Positions 26,232-33,299 of a DNA stretch of 64,000 bases are shown here, in pieces. The translations under genes were made by a program, and so were the position numbers. The stretch lies in contig NZ_DASZBU010000006.1 in the NCBI RefSeq assembly GCF_035943815.1, forward strand, positions 141,555-205,554, read 5' to 3'. The notes below the pieces were generated by a model. It ran no database searches. It was not told the origin of the DNA and saw only the letters and a program-made list of their open reading frames with translations. The DNA comes from Frateuria_A sp035943815 (GTDB taxonomy: Bacteria > Pseudomonadota > Gammaproteobacteria > Xanthomonadales > Rhodanobacteraceae). Position 1 is the stretch's first letter; every line of letters starts with the position of its first letter.

Positions 26232-27452
26232 TCAGTTGCGGATGTTGATGATGGTCTGGGTCAGCTTGTCGTCGGTGGAGATCACCTGCGCGTTGGCCTG
26301 GTAGTTGCGCTGCGCCTTGATCATGTTCACCAGTTGCGCGGTGAGGTCGGCCGTGTTGGAGGCTTCCAGCGCGCCCGACTGCACGGCGCCGAAGGTGCCC
26401 TGGCCGGCCGCGCCCATCACCGGCGTGCCCGAATCGAACGAGGCCGCCCAGTTGGTGTTGTCCAGCTGGCGCAACCCGTTCAAGTTGCTGAAGTTGGCCA
26501 ACGCGAGCTGGCCCAGCGCGGTGGACTGCCCGTTGGAATACTTGGCCTGCACCACGCCTTGGCTGGACACGTCGATGCTCGAAAGCGTGCCGCTGGGGTA
26601 GCCGTCCTGGTTGATCGCGCTGAGCGAATAGCTGTTGCCGAACTGGGTGGCCTTGGAGAGATCGATCGACAGCGCCATCGGGTTGGCACCCGGGCTGACC
26701 GACATCGCCGGGAAGGTGAGCTTGCCGCCGGCCGGCGTGGCCAGCGCACCGCTGCTGGTGAAGGAAACCGTCTGCGGCGCGCCGGCGGACACGCCGTCGA
26801 CGTACAGGTAGGCATTCCAGGTGTTGGCCGCCGCGTTCTTGACGAAGTAGACGGTGCCGTTGTGGCTGGCGCCGAGCGAATCGTAGGCGGTGAACGGCGT
26901 GGCCTGATTGTAGCTCTGCGGGTCGGTGGGACTGAACGGCGCGGTGGTCGGCGCGGTGGCATCCGAGGGCAGGTTCAGCGACATCTGCACGTTGCCGGTG
27001 GCCTTGGCCGCGCTCTGCGCGGTGGTCATCTGCAGGTCGACCAGCGTGCTGGTGTCGAAGCCGTTGCCTGCGGGCGGAAACACCTGCAGGTGCTGGCCGC
27101 TGGCGTTGACCACGTAGCCGTTGTTGTCCTGCTGGAACGAGCCGGCGCGGGTGTAGGCAAAACCCTTGCCGTCGCGCAGGGTGAAGAAGCCGTCGCCGTT
27201 GAGCGCGAAGTCCAGGCTGTTGCCGGTGTTCTCCACGTTGCCCGCGCCGAACTGCTGCGCCACTTCGGCCAGCCGCACGCCACTGCCGATGGCGGTGGCC
27301 GAGAGGTTGCGTCCGGCGGAGTTGTAGAGCTCCGCGAACTCCGCGCGCGAGCCCTTGAAGCCGGTGGTGCCGGTGTTGGCGATGTTGTTGGCGGTGACCT
27401 CGAGGTCCTTGGACGCCGCATTCAGGCCGCTCAGCGCGATATTGAAAGCCAT
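26232..27452 (-). CDS. flgE: FlgE, flagellar hook protein
   Basis: FlgE is the hook subunit. The 406 residues show the axial N-terminus (ALSGLNAASKDLEVTANNIA, then NTGTTGFKGSRAEF), a surface domain rich in Ser, Gly and Asn, and the C-terminal NTADLTAQLVNMIKAQRNYQ, then ANAQVISTDDKLTQTIINIRN. It is a typical short-to-medium hook protein. It follows flgD by 19 bases. Confidence 0.97.
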   Translation of the reverse strand: MAFNIALSGLNAASKDLEVTANNIANTGTTGFKGSRAEFAELYNSAGRNLSATAIGSGVRLAEVAQQFGAGNVENTGNSLDFALNGDGFFTLRDGKGFAYTRAGSFQQDNNGYVVNASGQHLQVFPPAGNGFDTSTLVDLQMTTAQSAAKATGNVQMSLNLPSDATAPTTAPFSPTDPQSYNQATPFTAYDSLGASHNGTVYFVKNAAANTWNAYLYVDGVSAGAPQTVSFTSSGALATPAGGKLTFPAMSVSPGANPMALSIDLSKATQFGNSYSLSAINQDGYPSGTLSSIDVSSQGVVQAKYSNGQSTALGQLALANFSNLNGLRQLDNTNWAASFDSGTPVMGAAGQGTFGAVQSGALEASNTADLTAQLVNMIKAQRNYQANAQVISTDDKLTQTIINIRN

Positions 27453-27471
27453 CGGTGTTTCCCCTGATGAA

Positions 27472-28122
27472 TTAGTTGACGCGCGCGACCTGGCTCAGCA
27501 GCACGCCGCCGAAGCCGTCCACGTCCAGATAGGCGCCGTCGGCGCCGGTCATGCCCACCCCGGCGACCTTGCCGCTGACGTAGGTCGGTGCCGCGGCGGT
27601 ACCCACCTGCGCGGACAGGCCGTAGCTACCCGGCGGCAACGGTCGGCCGTCGTCGCCCACGCCGTCCCAGTGGAAATCGGCAAGGCCCGCCACCTGCGTA
27701 CCGAGATCGATCGTTCGCACCACGTTGCCGGCGCTGTCGGTGATGCGCACGAAGCTGCGCCCGCCGCCGTCGGGGATGTTGACCGCCCCGTCCAGCGAAC
27801 CGCCCTGCAGCTTGCCGACCGCCGAAGGCACGGTGACGCTGTGGCCGACCATGCTGGAAGCCTGCAGCAGCTGGTTGCCCTGCATCGACTTGGAGAGCGC
27901 GTCGAAGGACGCCTGCAGGTTCTGCGTGGCCGAGACCTGGTTGATCTGCGCCAGCTGACTGACCATCTGCGAGGAATCCATCGGCTGGGTCGGATCCTGG
28001 TTGCGCATCTGCTGGATCAGCAGGCTCAGGAAGTCCGCCTGGCTGAGCGTCTTGTTGTCCTTCTTTGCGGACTGCACGGCGGCGCCGGCGGAACTGGAGG
28101 AATTGACTGCGATGTCGCTCAT
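27472..28122 (-). CDS. flgD: FlgD, hook cap/assembly protein
   Basis: FlgD caps the growing hook. The 216 residues have the exported unfolded N-terminus, the signature SQADFLSLLIQQMRNQDPT (about 27-45), and a C-terminal FlgD Ig-like/FLG_ALD region with the typical IDLGTQVAGLADFHWDGVGD. It starts 9 bases after flgC. Confidence 0.95.
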   Translation of the reverse strand: MSDIAVNSSSSAGAAVQSAKKDNKTLSQADFLSLLIQQMRNQDPTQPMDSSQMVSQLAQINQVSATQNLQASFDALSKSMQGNQLLQASSMVGHSVTVPSAVGKLQGGSLDGAVNIPDGGGRSFVRITDSAGNVVRTIDLGTQVAGLADFHWDGVGDDGRPLPPGSYGLSAQVGTAAAPTYVSGKVAGVGMTGADGAYLDVDGFGGVLLSQVARVN

Positions 28123-28131
28123 GGCCGCTCC

Positions 28132-28554
28132 TTACTTTCCGAGGTCCAGCGTCTTCTGCATCAACTGGCGCGCGGTGTTCATCACTTCGACGTTGTTCTG
28201 GTAAGAGCGCGAGGCCGAGATCATGTTGACCAGCTCGTCCACCGGGTTGACGTTGCTTTGGTACACGTAGCCGTCGGCATCGGCCATGGGGTTGCCTGGC
28301 TCGTAGCGGCTGGTGATCGCGTTGGGGCTCTCGGTGACGCCGAGCACCTTGACCCCCTCGCTGCCGGCCTCGGCCGGCTGGCCGTCCAGGCCGTTGCGGA
28401 TCGCCGCGAACAGCGGCTCCTTGGCGCGGTAGGCGGCCTGCGGCGTGCTGGCCACGCTGTCGGCGTTGGCCAGGTTGCTGGCCACGGTGTTGAGGCGGGT
28501 GGATTGCGCCGCCATGCCGGAGCCAGCGACGTTGAAGATGTTGAAGAGCGACAT
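28132..28554 (-). CDS. flgC: FlgC, proximal rod protein
   Basis: FlgC is a proximal rod subunit. The ATG at 28554 overlaps the flgB stop by one base and gives 140 residues. The N-terminus has FNVAGSGMAAQSTRLNTVAS, then NLANADSV, and the C-terminus ends SYQNNVEVMNTARQLMQKTL. Length and motifs are standard. Confidence 0.97.
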   Translation of the reverse strand: MSLFNIFNVAGSGMAAQSTRLNTVASNLANADSVASTPQAAYRAKEPLFAAIRNGLDGQPAEAGSEGVKVLGVTESPNAITSRYEPGNPMADADGYVYQSNVNPVDELVNMISASRSYQNNVEVMNTARQLMQKTLDLGK

Positions 28555-28958
28555 CAGCCCTGGCCCCCGGTGATGGCCGTGCGCAGCATGCGGATCTGCG
28601 CGGTGATGAAGGCCAGGCTCGCCTGGTAGTGCACGCCGTTGGCGGCGAAGGCGGCCTGCTCCTGCTGCGCGTCGACGGTGTTGCCGTCCATGCTGGGCTG
28701 GGTGGGCACGCGGTAGGCGAGCGTGTCGCGCGCCTGGGCGGTCGGGTCGATCTGGCCGGGCGTGGGGGCGGCCAGCGGCAGGCTGCCGTCGCCGCTGCCG
28801 CCGGCGGCGGCCAGTGCCTTGCGGAAGTCGACGTCGCGGGCGAGGTAGCCCGGGGTGTCGGCATTGGCCAGGTTGCTGGCCAGCACCTCGGTACGGCGTT
28901 GCCACAGCGCGAGCGCGCCGGTGTGCATGCCGAACAGGTTGTCGATGGGTTGGCTCAT
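28554..28958 (-). CDS. flgB: FlgB, proximal rod protein
   Basis: FlgB is the first rod subunit and the first gene of the flg operon. I chose the ATG at 28958, which has GGAGG 6 bases upstream and gives 134 residues starting MSQPIDNLFGMHTGALALWQ; the open frame upstream carries no family sequence. Motifs include RTEVLASNLANADTPGYLAR and the C-terminal VHYQASLAFITAQIRMLRTA. A sigma54 promoter lies 44 bases upstream. Confidence 0.96.
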   Translation of the reverse strand: MSQPIDNLFGMHTGALALWQRRTEVLASNLANADTPGYLARDVDFRKALAAAGGSGDGSLPLAAPTPGQIDPTAQARDTLAYRVPTQPSMDGNTVDAQQEQAAFAANGVHYQASLAFITAQIRMLRTAITGGQG

Positions 28959-29001
28959 CGCTTGCCTCCGCGCGGGTCGATACGTCCGCACGGGGCTGGA
29001 G

Positions 29002-29016
29002 GCAAGTTGTGTGCCA
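29002..29016 (-). promoter_or_regulatory. Sigma54-type promoter of the flgB operon
   Basis: The minus strand reads TGGCACACAACTTGC, a near-perfect RpoN site (TGGCAC, GG-N10-GC, TTGC) ending 44 bases before the flgB ATG. Just upstream lies an inverted repeat AAGCCTT-N7-AAGGCTT (29027-29047), which could be a structural or protein-binding element. FleQ dependence is inferred. Confidence 0.82.
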
Positions 29017-29151
29017 TGGCCGCCCGAAGCCTTGCTGCAAAAGGCTTTGCGCGGCGTGCCGGTTTTCCCCCGAACCCGGTTTCATGGGCGGAGACGGATT
29101 TCCGACGCCGCCGTACGCCCACCCTTTCGTCCGGCTGGGCCGGGGAGAGCC

Positions 29152-30081
29152 TCAGTCCGTCGCTTCGTCCGGCAGCAACTCGATCACCGCCTGCGCCAGC
29201 AGGTCCGGCTGGAACTTGGCGACGAAGCGGTCGGCGTTGACCTCGCGCACCATCGCTTCGTTGAACAACCCGGAGAGCGAGCTGTGCAGCACCACCTTCA
29301 GGCGACGCAGCGTGGGCGTCTCGCGTATCGCGCGGGTGAGTGCGTAACCATCCAGTTGCGGCATCTCGATGTCGGACACCACCAGCCTGACGCCCTCCTC
29401 CGGCGGCAGCGCGGCCAGTTCGTGCAGGCGGTCCAGCGCCTCGCGGCCGTCCTGCGCCACCACGCATTCGATGTTCATCTGCTTGAACAGGCTGACCAGG
29501 CGGCGACGTGCGATCAGCGAATCGTCCGCCACCAGCACCCGGCGCGGGCTCAGCGGGTGGGCACCGGCGGCGCGCTGCATCTGCGCCGAGAGCTCGTGCG
29601 GCGAGGCGTCGATGCTGGCCAGCACGTGCTCCACGTCGACCACCGCGACCAGCGCGCCGTTGATGCGGGTCACCGCGTTGACCCGCGAGCCGAAGCCCAG
29701 CGCGCTGCTGGGCGCCACCAGGGAGGCACCCTCGCAATGCACCATGTGCTGCAGGTCCGACACCAGGAAACCCTGTACGGAGCGGCTGAACTCGGTGACC
29801 ATCAGGTGCGCGGACGGCTCGTCTGTCAGGGGCGGATAGCCCAGCGCCGCGGCCAGGTCGATCACCGGAATGGTCTGCCCGCGGTAGTCGCAGCTGCCGG
29901 CGATCAGCGCATGCGCGCCGGGCATGCGCTCCAGCGGCGGTCGGCGCAGCACCTCGCGCACCTTGAATACGTTGATCGCGAACAGCTGCGGCTCGCCCAG
30001 GCGGAACAGCAGCATCGCCACGCGGTTGTGCCCCGCCAGGCGGGTCTGGCGTTCGACGTTTTCCAGCAGGGCGCCGGCCAT
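29152..30081 (-). CDS. cheV: CheV, CheW-receiver chemotaxis coupling protein
   Basis: CheV couples chemoreceptors to CheA and can be tuned by phosphorylation. The 309 residues join a CheW-like domain (about 15-165, with GSCDYRGQTIPVIDLAAALG) to a receiver domain (about 180-305, with VLVADDS at 183-189 and the phosphoacceptor Asp237 in VVSDIEMPQLDG). GAGGAG lies 6 bases before the ATG. It stands alone between the flg operon and the divergent chemoreceptor gene, with a likely sigma28 promoter upstream. Confidence 0.94.
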   Translation of the reverse strand: MAGALLENVERQTRLAGHNRVAMLLFRLGEPQLFAINVFKVREVLRRPPLERMPGAHALIAGSCDYRGQTIPVIDLAAALGYPPLTDEPSAHLMVTEFSRSVQGFLVSDLQHMVHCEGASLVAPSSALGFGSRVNAVTRINGALVAVVDVEHVLASIDASPHELSAQMQRAAGAHPLSPRRVLVADDSLIARRRLVSLFKQMNIECVVAQDGREALDRLHELAALPPEEGVRLVVSDIEMPQLDGYALTRAIRETPTLRRLKVVLHSSLSGLFNEAMVREVNADRFVAKFQPDLLAQAVIELLPDEATD

Positions 30082-30124
30082 GCGTTACTCCTCGGGGAAC
30101 GGTGGGCCGCAGGCCCGTCACCGC

Positions 30125-30151
30125 ATATCGGCCGGACCATCCGCCGCTTGA
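30125..30151 (-). promoter_or_regulatory. Possible sigma28 promoter of cheV
   Basis: The minus strand reads TCAAGCGG, 11 bases, then GCCGATAT. The -10 element matches the FliA consensus at 7 of 8 positions and the spacing is exact, but the -35 matches at only 4 of 8. It ends 43 bases before the cheV ATG. A chemotaxis gene is a natural FliA target. Confidence 0.5.
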
Positions 30152-30186
30152 GCTGATCCCTCCCCCAGCCTCAGCACCCGCGCCGG

Positions 30187-30223
30187 GATCCTCCCTTCCT
30201 CCGGCCAATGCGGGGGAAGGATC
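30187..30223. repeat. Second repeat family, copy 1
   Basis: An imperfect palindrome with ends GATCCTCCCTTCC and GGGGGAAGGATC lies in the cheV-chemoreceptor divergent gap. Similar CCTTCCCCC/GGAAGG structures occur at 50442-50462 and 56525-56575. It is distinct from the CCCTCTCCCCCGGC REP family. Confidence 0.5.
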
Positions 30224-30235
30224 GGCGGTTCGCAC

Positions 30236-30250
30236 TGGCACACGCGTTGC
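30236..30250 (+). promoter_or_regulatory. Sigma54-type promoter of the chemoreceptor-flgA operon
   Basis: The plus strand reads TGGCACACGCGTTGC, matching TGGCAC, GG-N10-GC and TTGC, and nearly identical to the flgB promoter. It ends 64 bases before the chemoreceptor ATG and 4 bases before the -35 of a sigma28 site, so two flagellar promoter classes stand in tandem. Confidence 0.75.
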
Positions 30251-30254
30251 TTGT

Positions 30255-30281
30255 TCAAGTTTCGACGCATCCAGACGATGT
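30255..30281 (+). promoter_or_regulatory. Sigma28 promoter of the chemoreceptor-flgA operon
   Basis: TCAAGTTT, 11 bases, GACGATGT. The -35 is identical to that of fliC, and the -10 matches 5 of 8 consensus positions. It ends 33 bases before the ATG at 30315. With the sigma54 site just upstream, the operon could be read both early (for FlgA) and late (for the receptor). Confidence 0.65.
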
Positions 30282-30314
30282 CCTGAACACTCATTCGCAG
30301 GAAACCGCATCTCC

Positions 30315-31619
30315 ATGAGCCTGATCCGTAGCCGGTCCCTGGCCGCGCTGGTCCAAGCGGCCGCCGCTGGCGACGAGGCACGCCTCGAACAGTTGTCGCT
30401 CCAGCATCCGGCGGCAGCCCGCGTGCTGGCCCCGCTGCTGGCCCGCCTCCACGCCGGCCAGCCCGCGGCGATGGCCTTGCAGACCCTCGAACAGCAAGGC
30501 CTGGTGCTGGCGGCAGCGCAGATGCTCGGGCGCGAGCAGTCCGCCCTGGACAAGGCCAGCCAGGAAAGCCGCGACGGCGTCGGCCGCTTGACGGACGCCA
30601 GCGCCGGAATATCGACGGCGCTGCAACAGGTCGCCACCGCTTTGACGCAGGTCGAACAGGCGCGCCAGAGCGGCAGCGCCGGGGTGAGCGAGCTCGATGG
30701 CCAGCTGCGCCTGCTGCGCAGCGCGCTGTCGGCGATGAACCGCAACCAGGCACGCCTGGCCGAACAGGTGGAGCAGATCCGCAAGCTCACCGGCGTGGTG
30801 CAGGAAATCGCCCACCAGACCAACCTGGTCGCGCTCAACGCCGCAATCGAAGCGGCCCGTGCGGGCGAGGCTGGCCGCGGTTTCGCGGTGGTCGCCGACG
30901 AGGTCAAGCAACTGGCCGAGAAGACCACCCAGGCCACCACCGAGATCGAGACCGTCACCGGTTCGATCGGCGAGTTCTCGCAGCAGTTGGACGGCGACGT
31001 GCGGCAGGGCATGCAGCGGCTGGAGCAGGCGCAGGCCGGCGTGAGCCAGGCCGATGGCGCCATGCGCCAGAGTGGCGAGGCGCTGGCCGGCGCCAGCGAG
31101 AAGGTCGCCCAGTTGCGCCAGGGCCAGGACGTGCAGCAGGCTCGCGCCGCCGCGGCACAGGCCTCGCTGGGCGCACTGCAACGGCGCAGCACCGAGGCAC
31201 GCCGGCAGAGCGAGGCGCTCAGCCGCGCCGCGCTGCTGGCCCATCGCCTGGCGCTGGGCTGGCTGGAACACGAGGCCGGCAACGACCCGGCCAGCCTCAG
31301 CCTGACCGTGCGCGAGTCGGCGCAGGGCATCCGCCAGGCGATGGAACTGGCGCTGCTGGAGCCTGGCGCGCTGGACCGGCGCTGGTTCGACACCGAAGCG
31401 CTGGACCGCACCGTGCGCCGGCTGGCCGCGCAGCATCCGCAACATCCGGCCGCCAGCGCGCTGAGCGAGGCGGGCACGCGCCTGTCCGAACACGGCAACG
31501 CCTTCGTCGGCCTGCTGGTCGAAGGCCAGCTCGACCAGGCCCAGCAGATCAGCCAGCGGCTGGAGGCCGACCGCGAGGCACTGGTCAGCCAGCTCGCCGC
31601 CTTGCTGGCACAGGCCTGA
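30315..31619 (+). CDS. Soluble methyl-accepting chemotaxis-type signalling protein
   Basis: The 434-residue product has no membrane segment or signal peptide, so it is a cytoplasmic chemoreceptor. An N-terminal helical stretch (1-80) precedes an MCP signalling hairpin with the conserved tip EIAHQTNLVALNAAIEAARA (164-183) and GEAGRGFAVVADEVKQLAEK (184-203), the CheA/CheW contact. The C-terminal 130 residues are helical with spaced His and Trp (H310, W316, W357, H393), loosely reminiscent of a CZB zinc domain but without its Cys. The ATG at 30315 is chosen because sigma28 and sigma54 sites end just upstream. It overlaps flgA (TGATG). The sensed signal is unknown. Confidence 0.85.
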   Translation: MSLIRSRSLAALVQAAAAGDEARLEQLSLQHPAAARVLAPLLARLHAGQPAAMALQTLEQQGLVLAAAQMLGREQSALDKASQESRDGVGRLTDASAGISTALQQVATALTQVEQARQSGSAGVSELDGQLRLLRSALSAMNRNQARLAEQVEQIRKLTGVVQEIAHQTNLVALNAAIEAARAGEAGRGFAVVADEVKQLAEKTTQATTEIETVTGSIGEFSQQLDGDVRQGMQRLEQAQAGVSQADGAMRQSGEALAGASEKVAQLRQGQDVQQARAAAAQASLGALQRRSTEARRQSEALSRAALLAHRLALGWLEHEAGNDPASLSLTVRESAQGIRQAMELALLEPGALDRRWFDTEALDRTVRRLAAQHPQHPAASALSEAGTRLSEHGNAFVGLLVEGQLDQAQQISQRLEADREALVSQLAALLAQA

Positions 31620-32329
31620 TGACGCTGCCCCGCCGCTGCCTGCTGCTCGCGCTGCTCCTGCCACTGGAGGGCGTGGCCGCCCTGCCGGCCCTGGCCGCGC
31701 CGCCGCCCGAAGCGGACGTGCGCAGCCAGGCCGAACGCTACGTACAGCAGCACCTCGCGGCGCCGGGGAGCCGCGTCGAAGTGAAGTCCGACCCGCTCGA
31801 TGCCCGCCTGCGCATAGCCGACTGCGCCGCGCCGCTGCAGGCGAGCCTGCCGGGAGGCGACCGCATCGCGCCCCGACTGAGCGTGCTGGTGCGCTGCCCG
31901 GCGGCCGGCGGCTGGAGCGTGCGCGTGCCGGTAAGGTTGTCGGTCTGGCGCCAGGTGCTGGTGGCCAGCCGGCCGCTGGTCCGCGGCGACGGCATCGTGC
32001 CGGCCGACGTGCACGCCGAGGAACGCGACGTCGCGCGCCTGCCCTACGGCTACATCGACAACATGGACCAGGTCGCCGAGCGCAGCCTGTCGCGGCCGCT
32101 CGCCGCGGGCAGCGTGCTCACGCCCGGCGCGCTGGGTGGGCGGCAGATGGTGCGCGCAGGCGACCACGTGCAGCTGGTGGCCGAACTGGGCGGTATCGCG
32201 GTACGCGCCGAGGGCACCGCGCTTGGCAGCGGCGATTCGGGCGCCCGCCTGCGCGTGCGCAACGGCAGCTCCGGGCGCGTGGTGGATGCCGTCGTACGCG
32301 CCCCCGGCGTGGTGGTGGCGCTCCCCTGA
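31619..32329 (+). CDS. flgA: FlgA, P-ring assembly chaperone
   Basis: FlgA is the periplasmic chaperone for P-ring (FlgI) assembly. The 236-residue product has a signal peptide (about 1-27, ending ALPALAAPP) and a C-terminal SAF-type domain with VASRPLVRGDGIVPADVHAE and the end RNGSSGRVVDAVVRAPG. The ATG overlaps the chemoreceptor stop, so it is expressed from the tandem sigma54/sigma28 promoters. Placing flgA behind a chemoreceptor gene is unusual. Confidence 0.93.
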   Translation: MTLPRRCLLLALLLPLEGVAALPALAAPPPEADVRSQAERYVQQHLAAPGSRVEVKSDPLDARLRIADCAAPLQASLPGGDRIAPRLSVLVRCPAAGGWSVRVPVRLSVWRQVLVASRPLVRGDGIVPADVHAEERDVARLPYGYIDNMDQVAERSLSRPLAAGSVLTPGALGGRQMVRAGDHVQLVAELGGIAVRAEGTALGSGDSGARLRVRNGSSGRVVDAVVRAPGVVVALP

Positions 32330-32362
32330 ACGAACCGCAGTAACCGAAGCATTGGAAGGGGC

Positions 32363-32389
32363 TAAAGTTTTCCGGGCCCCGGCCGATTC
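32363..32389 (+). promoter_or_regulatory. Sigma28 promoter of flgM
   Basis: TAAAGTTT (perfect -35), 11 bases, GCCGATTC (6 of 8 at -10). It ends 37 bases before the flgM ATG in the 97-base flgA-flgM gap. FliA-driven flgM is the classic feedback arrangement, so this is the best sigma28 site in the window. Confidence 0.85.
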
Positions 32390-32426
32390 CCCAAGGAACA
32401 GGGCCTAACCGACTCGAGAAGGACCG

Positions 32427-32753
32427 ATGAACACGACCATTTCCAACAACGGCTTGCCGTTCCTGCCCCAGGCACCGGGCAGTCAGACCAACGGCACGGC
32501 TACCGGCACCGGCAGCACGGCCAGCGACGCTCCCGCAAGCGTGCCGGGCAAGGACGACAGTGTCCGCCTGACCGATTCGGCGCGCGCCCTGCAGGACGCT
32601 GCCAAGGTCGACGGCAACGCCGCGATCGACACCAAGCGGGTCGAGCAGATCCGCAAGGCGCTCGCCGACGGCAGCTACCAGGTCAACCCGGCCCGCATCG
32701 CCGACAAGATGATCGCGCTCGACGCGCAGATCGCCGGCACCGCCAAGCCGTAA
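32427..32753 (+). CDS. flgM: FlgM, anti-sigma28 factor
   Basis: FlgM holds FliA inactive until the hook is finished, then is exported. The 108-residue product has a disordered Thr/Gly/Ser-rich N-terminus and the conserved FliA-binding C-terminal half with VDGNAAIDTKRVEQIRKALA, then DGSYQVNPARIADKMI. AAGGA precedes the ATG. It is followed 7 bases later by flgN. Confidence 0.95.
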   Translation: MNTTISNNGLPFLPQAPGSQTNGTATGTGSTASDAPASVPGKDDSVRLTDSARALQDAAKVDGNAAIDTKRVEQIRKALADGSYQVNPARIADKMIALDAQIAGTAKP

Positions 32754-32760
32754 TCCAGCC

Positions 32761-33210
32761 ATGGGCAAGCTGCTGCATCACGAGCTGGAAGCCGCGCTGG
32801 CCGCGGTGGTGGAGGACCTCTCCCGGTCCGTCACCGAGCTTGCCGCGACCCTGGCCGACGAACGCGAGGCGCTGATCGCCGCCGACGCGCTCGCGCTGGA
32901 TCGCACCGGGGAGCGCAAGCAGGCGTTGATGCGGCAACTGGAACAGCTCGATGCCGAGCGGGTGCAGATGCTCAAGCTGGAGCCGGCCGCCGCCGCGCGC
33001 GTGGAAACGCGCTGGCGCGAAGTGCTCGAGCAGCTCAGGCGCTGCCACGAACTGAACCAGCGCAACGGCAACCTGGTCAGCCAGCGGCTGACCCAGGTGC
33101 GCGAAGCGCTGGCCGTGCTGGCCGGCCAGGGCGGCGACGCCAAGGGACTCTACGGCCCGGCTGGCGAGGTGCGCACGGCGCTGCGCTCGCACCATCTGGC
33201 CTCGGCCTGA
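32761..33210 (+). CDS. flgN: FlgN, FlgK/FlgL export chaperone
   Basis: FlgN chaperones the hook-filament junction proteins. The 149-residue product is helical with a heptad-rich middle (ERKQALMRQLEQLDAERVQM) and the small C-terminal motif GDAKGLYGPAGEV that is typical of FlgN. Position after flgM confirms the call. Confidence 0.92.
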   Translation: MGKLLHHELEAALAAVVEDLSRSVTELAATLADEREALIAADALALDRTGERKQALMRQLEQLDAERVQMLKLEPAAAARVETRWREVLEQLRRCHELNQRNGNLVSQRLTQVREALAVLAGQGGDAKGLYGPAGEVRTALRSHHLASA

Positions 33211-33299
33211 CGCACGAACGACAAACCTTACGGACACCGGGCCGCAGGGCCGGTGGCGATCCAACCAAAGGCGGGCCCGCCCGCGAGCAGATCAAAGCC

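Noticed and set aside
28955..32167. A 1070-codon minus-strand open frame over the chemoreceptor region
   Set aside because: It runs antisense to the MCP tip and flgA and in the wrong frame of cheV.
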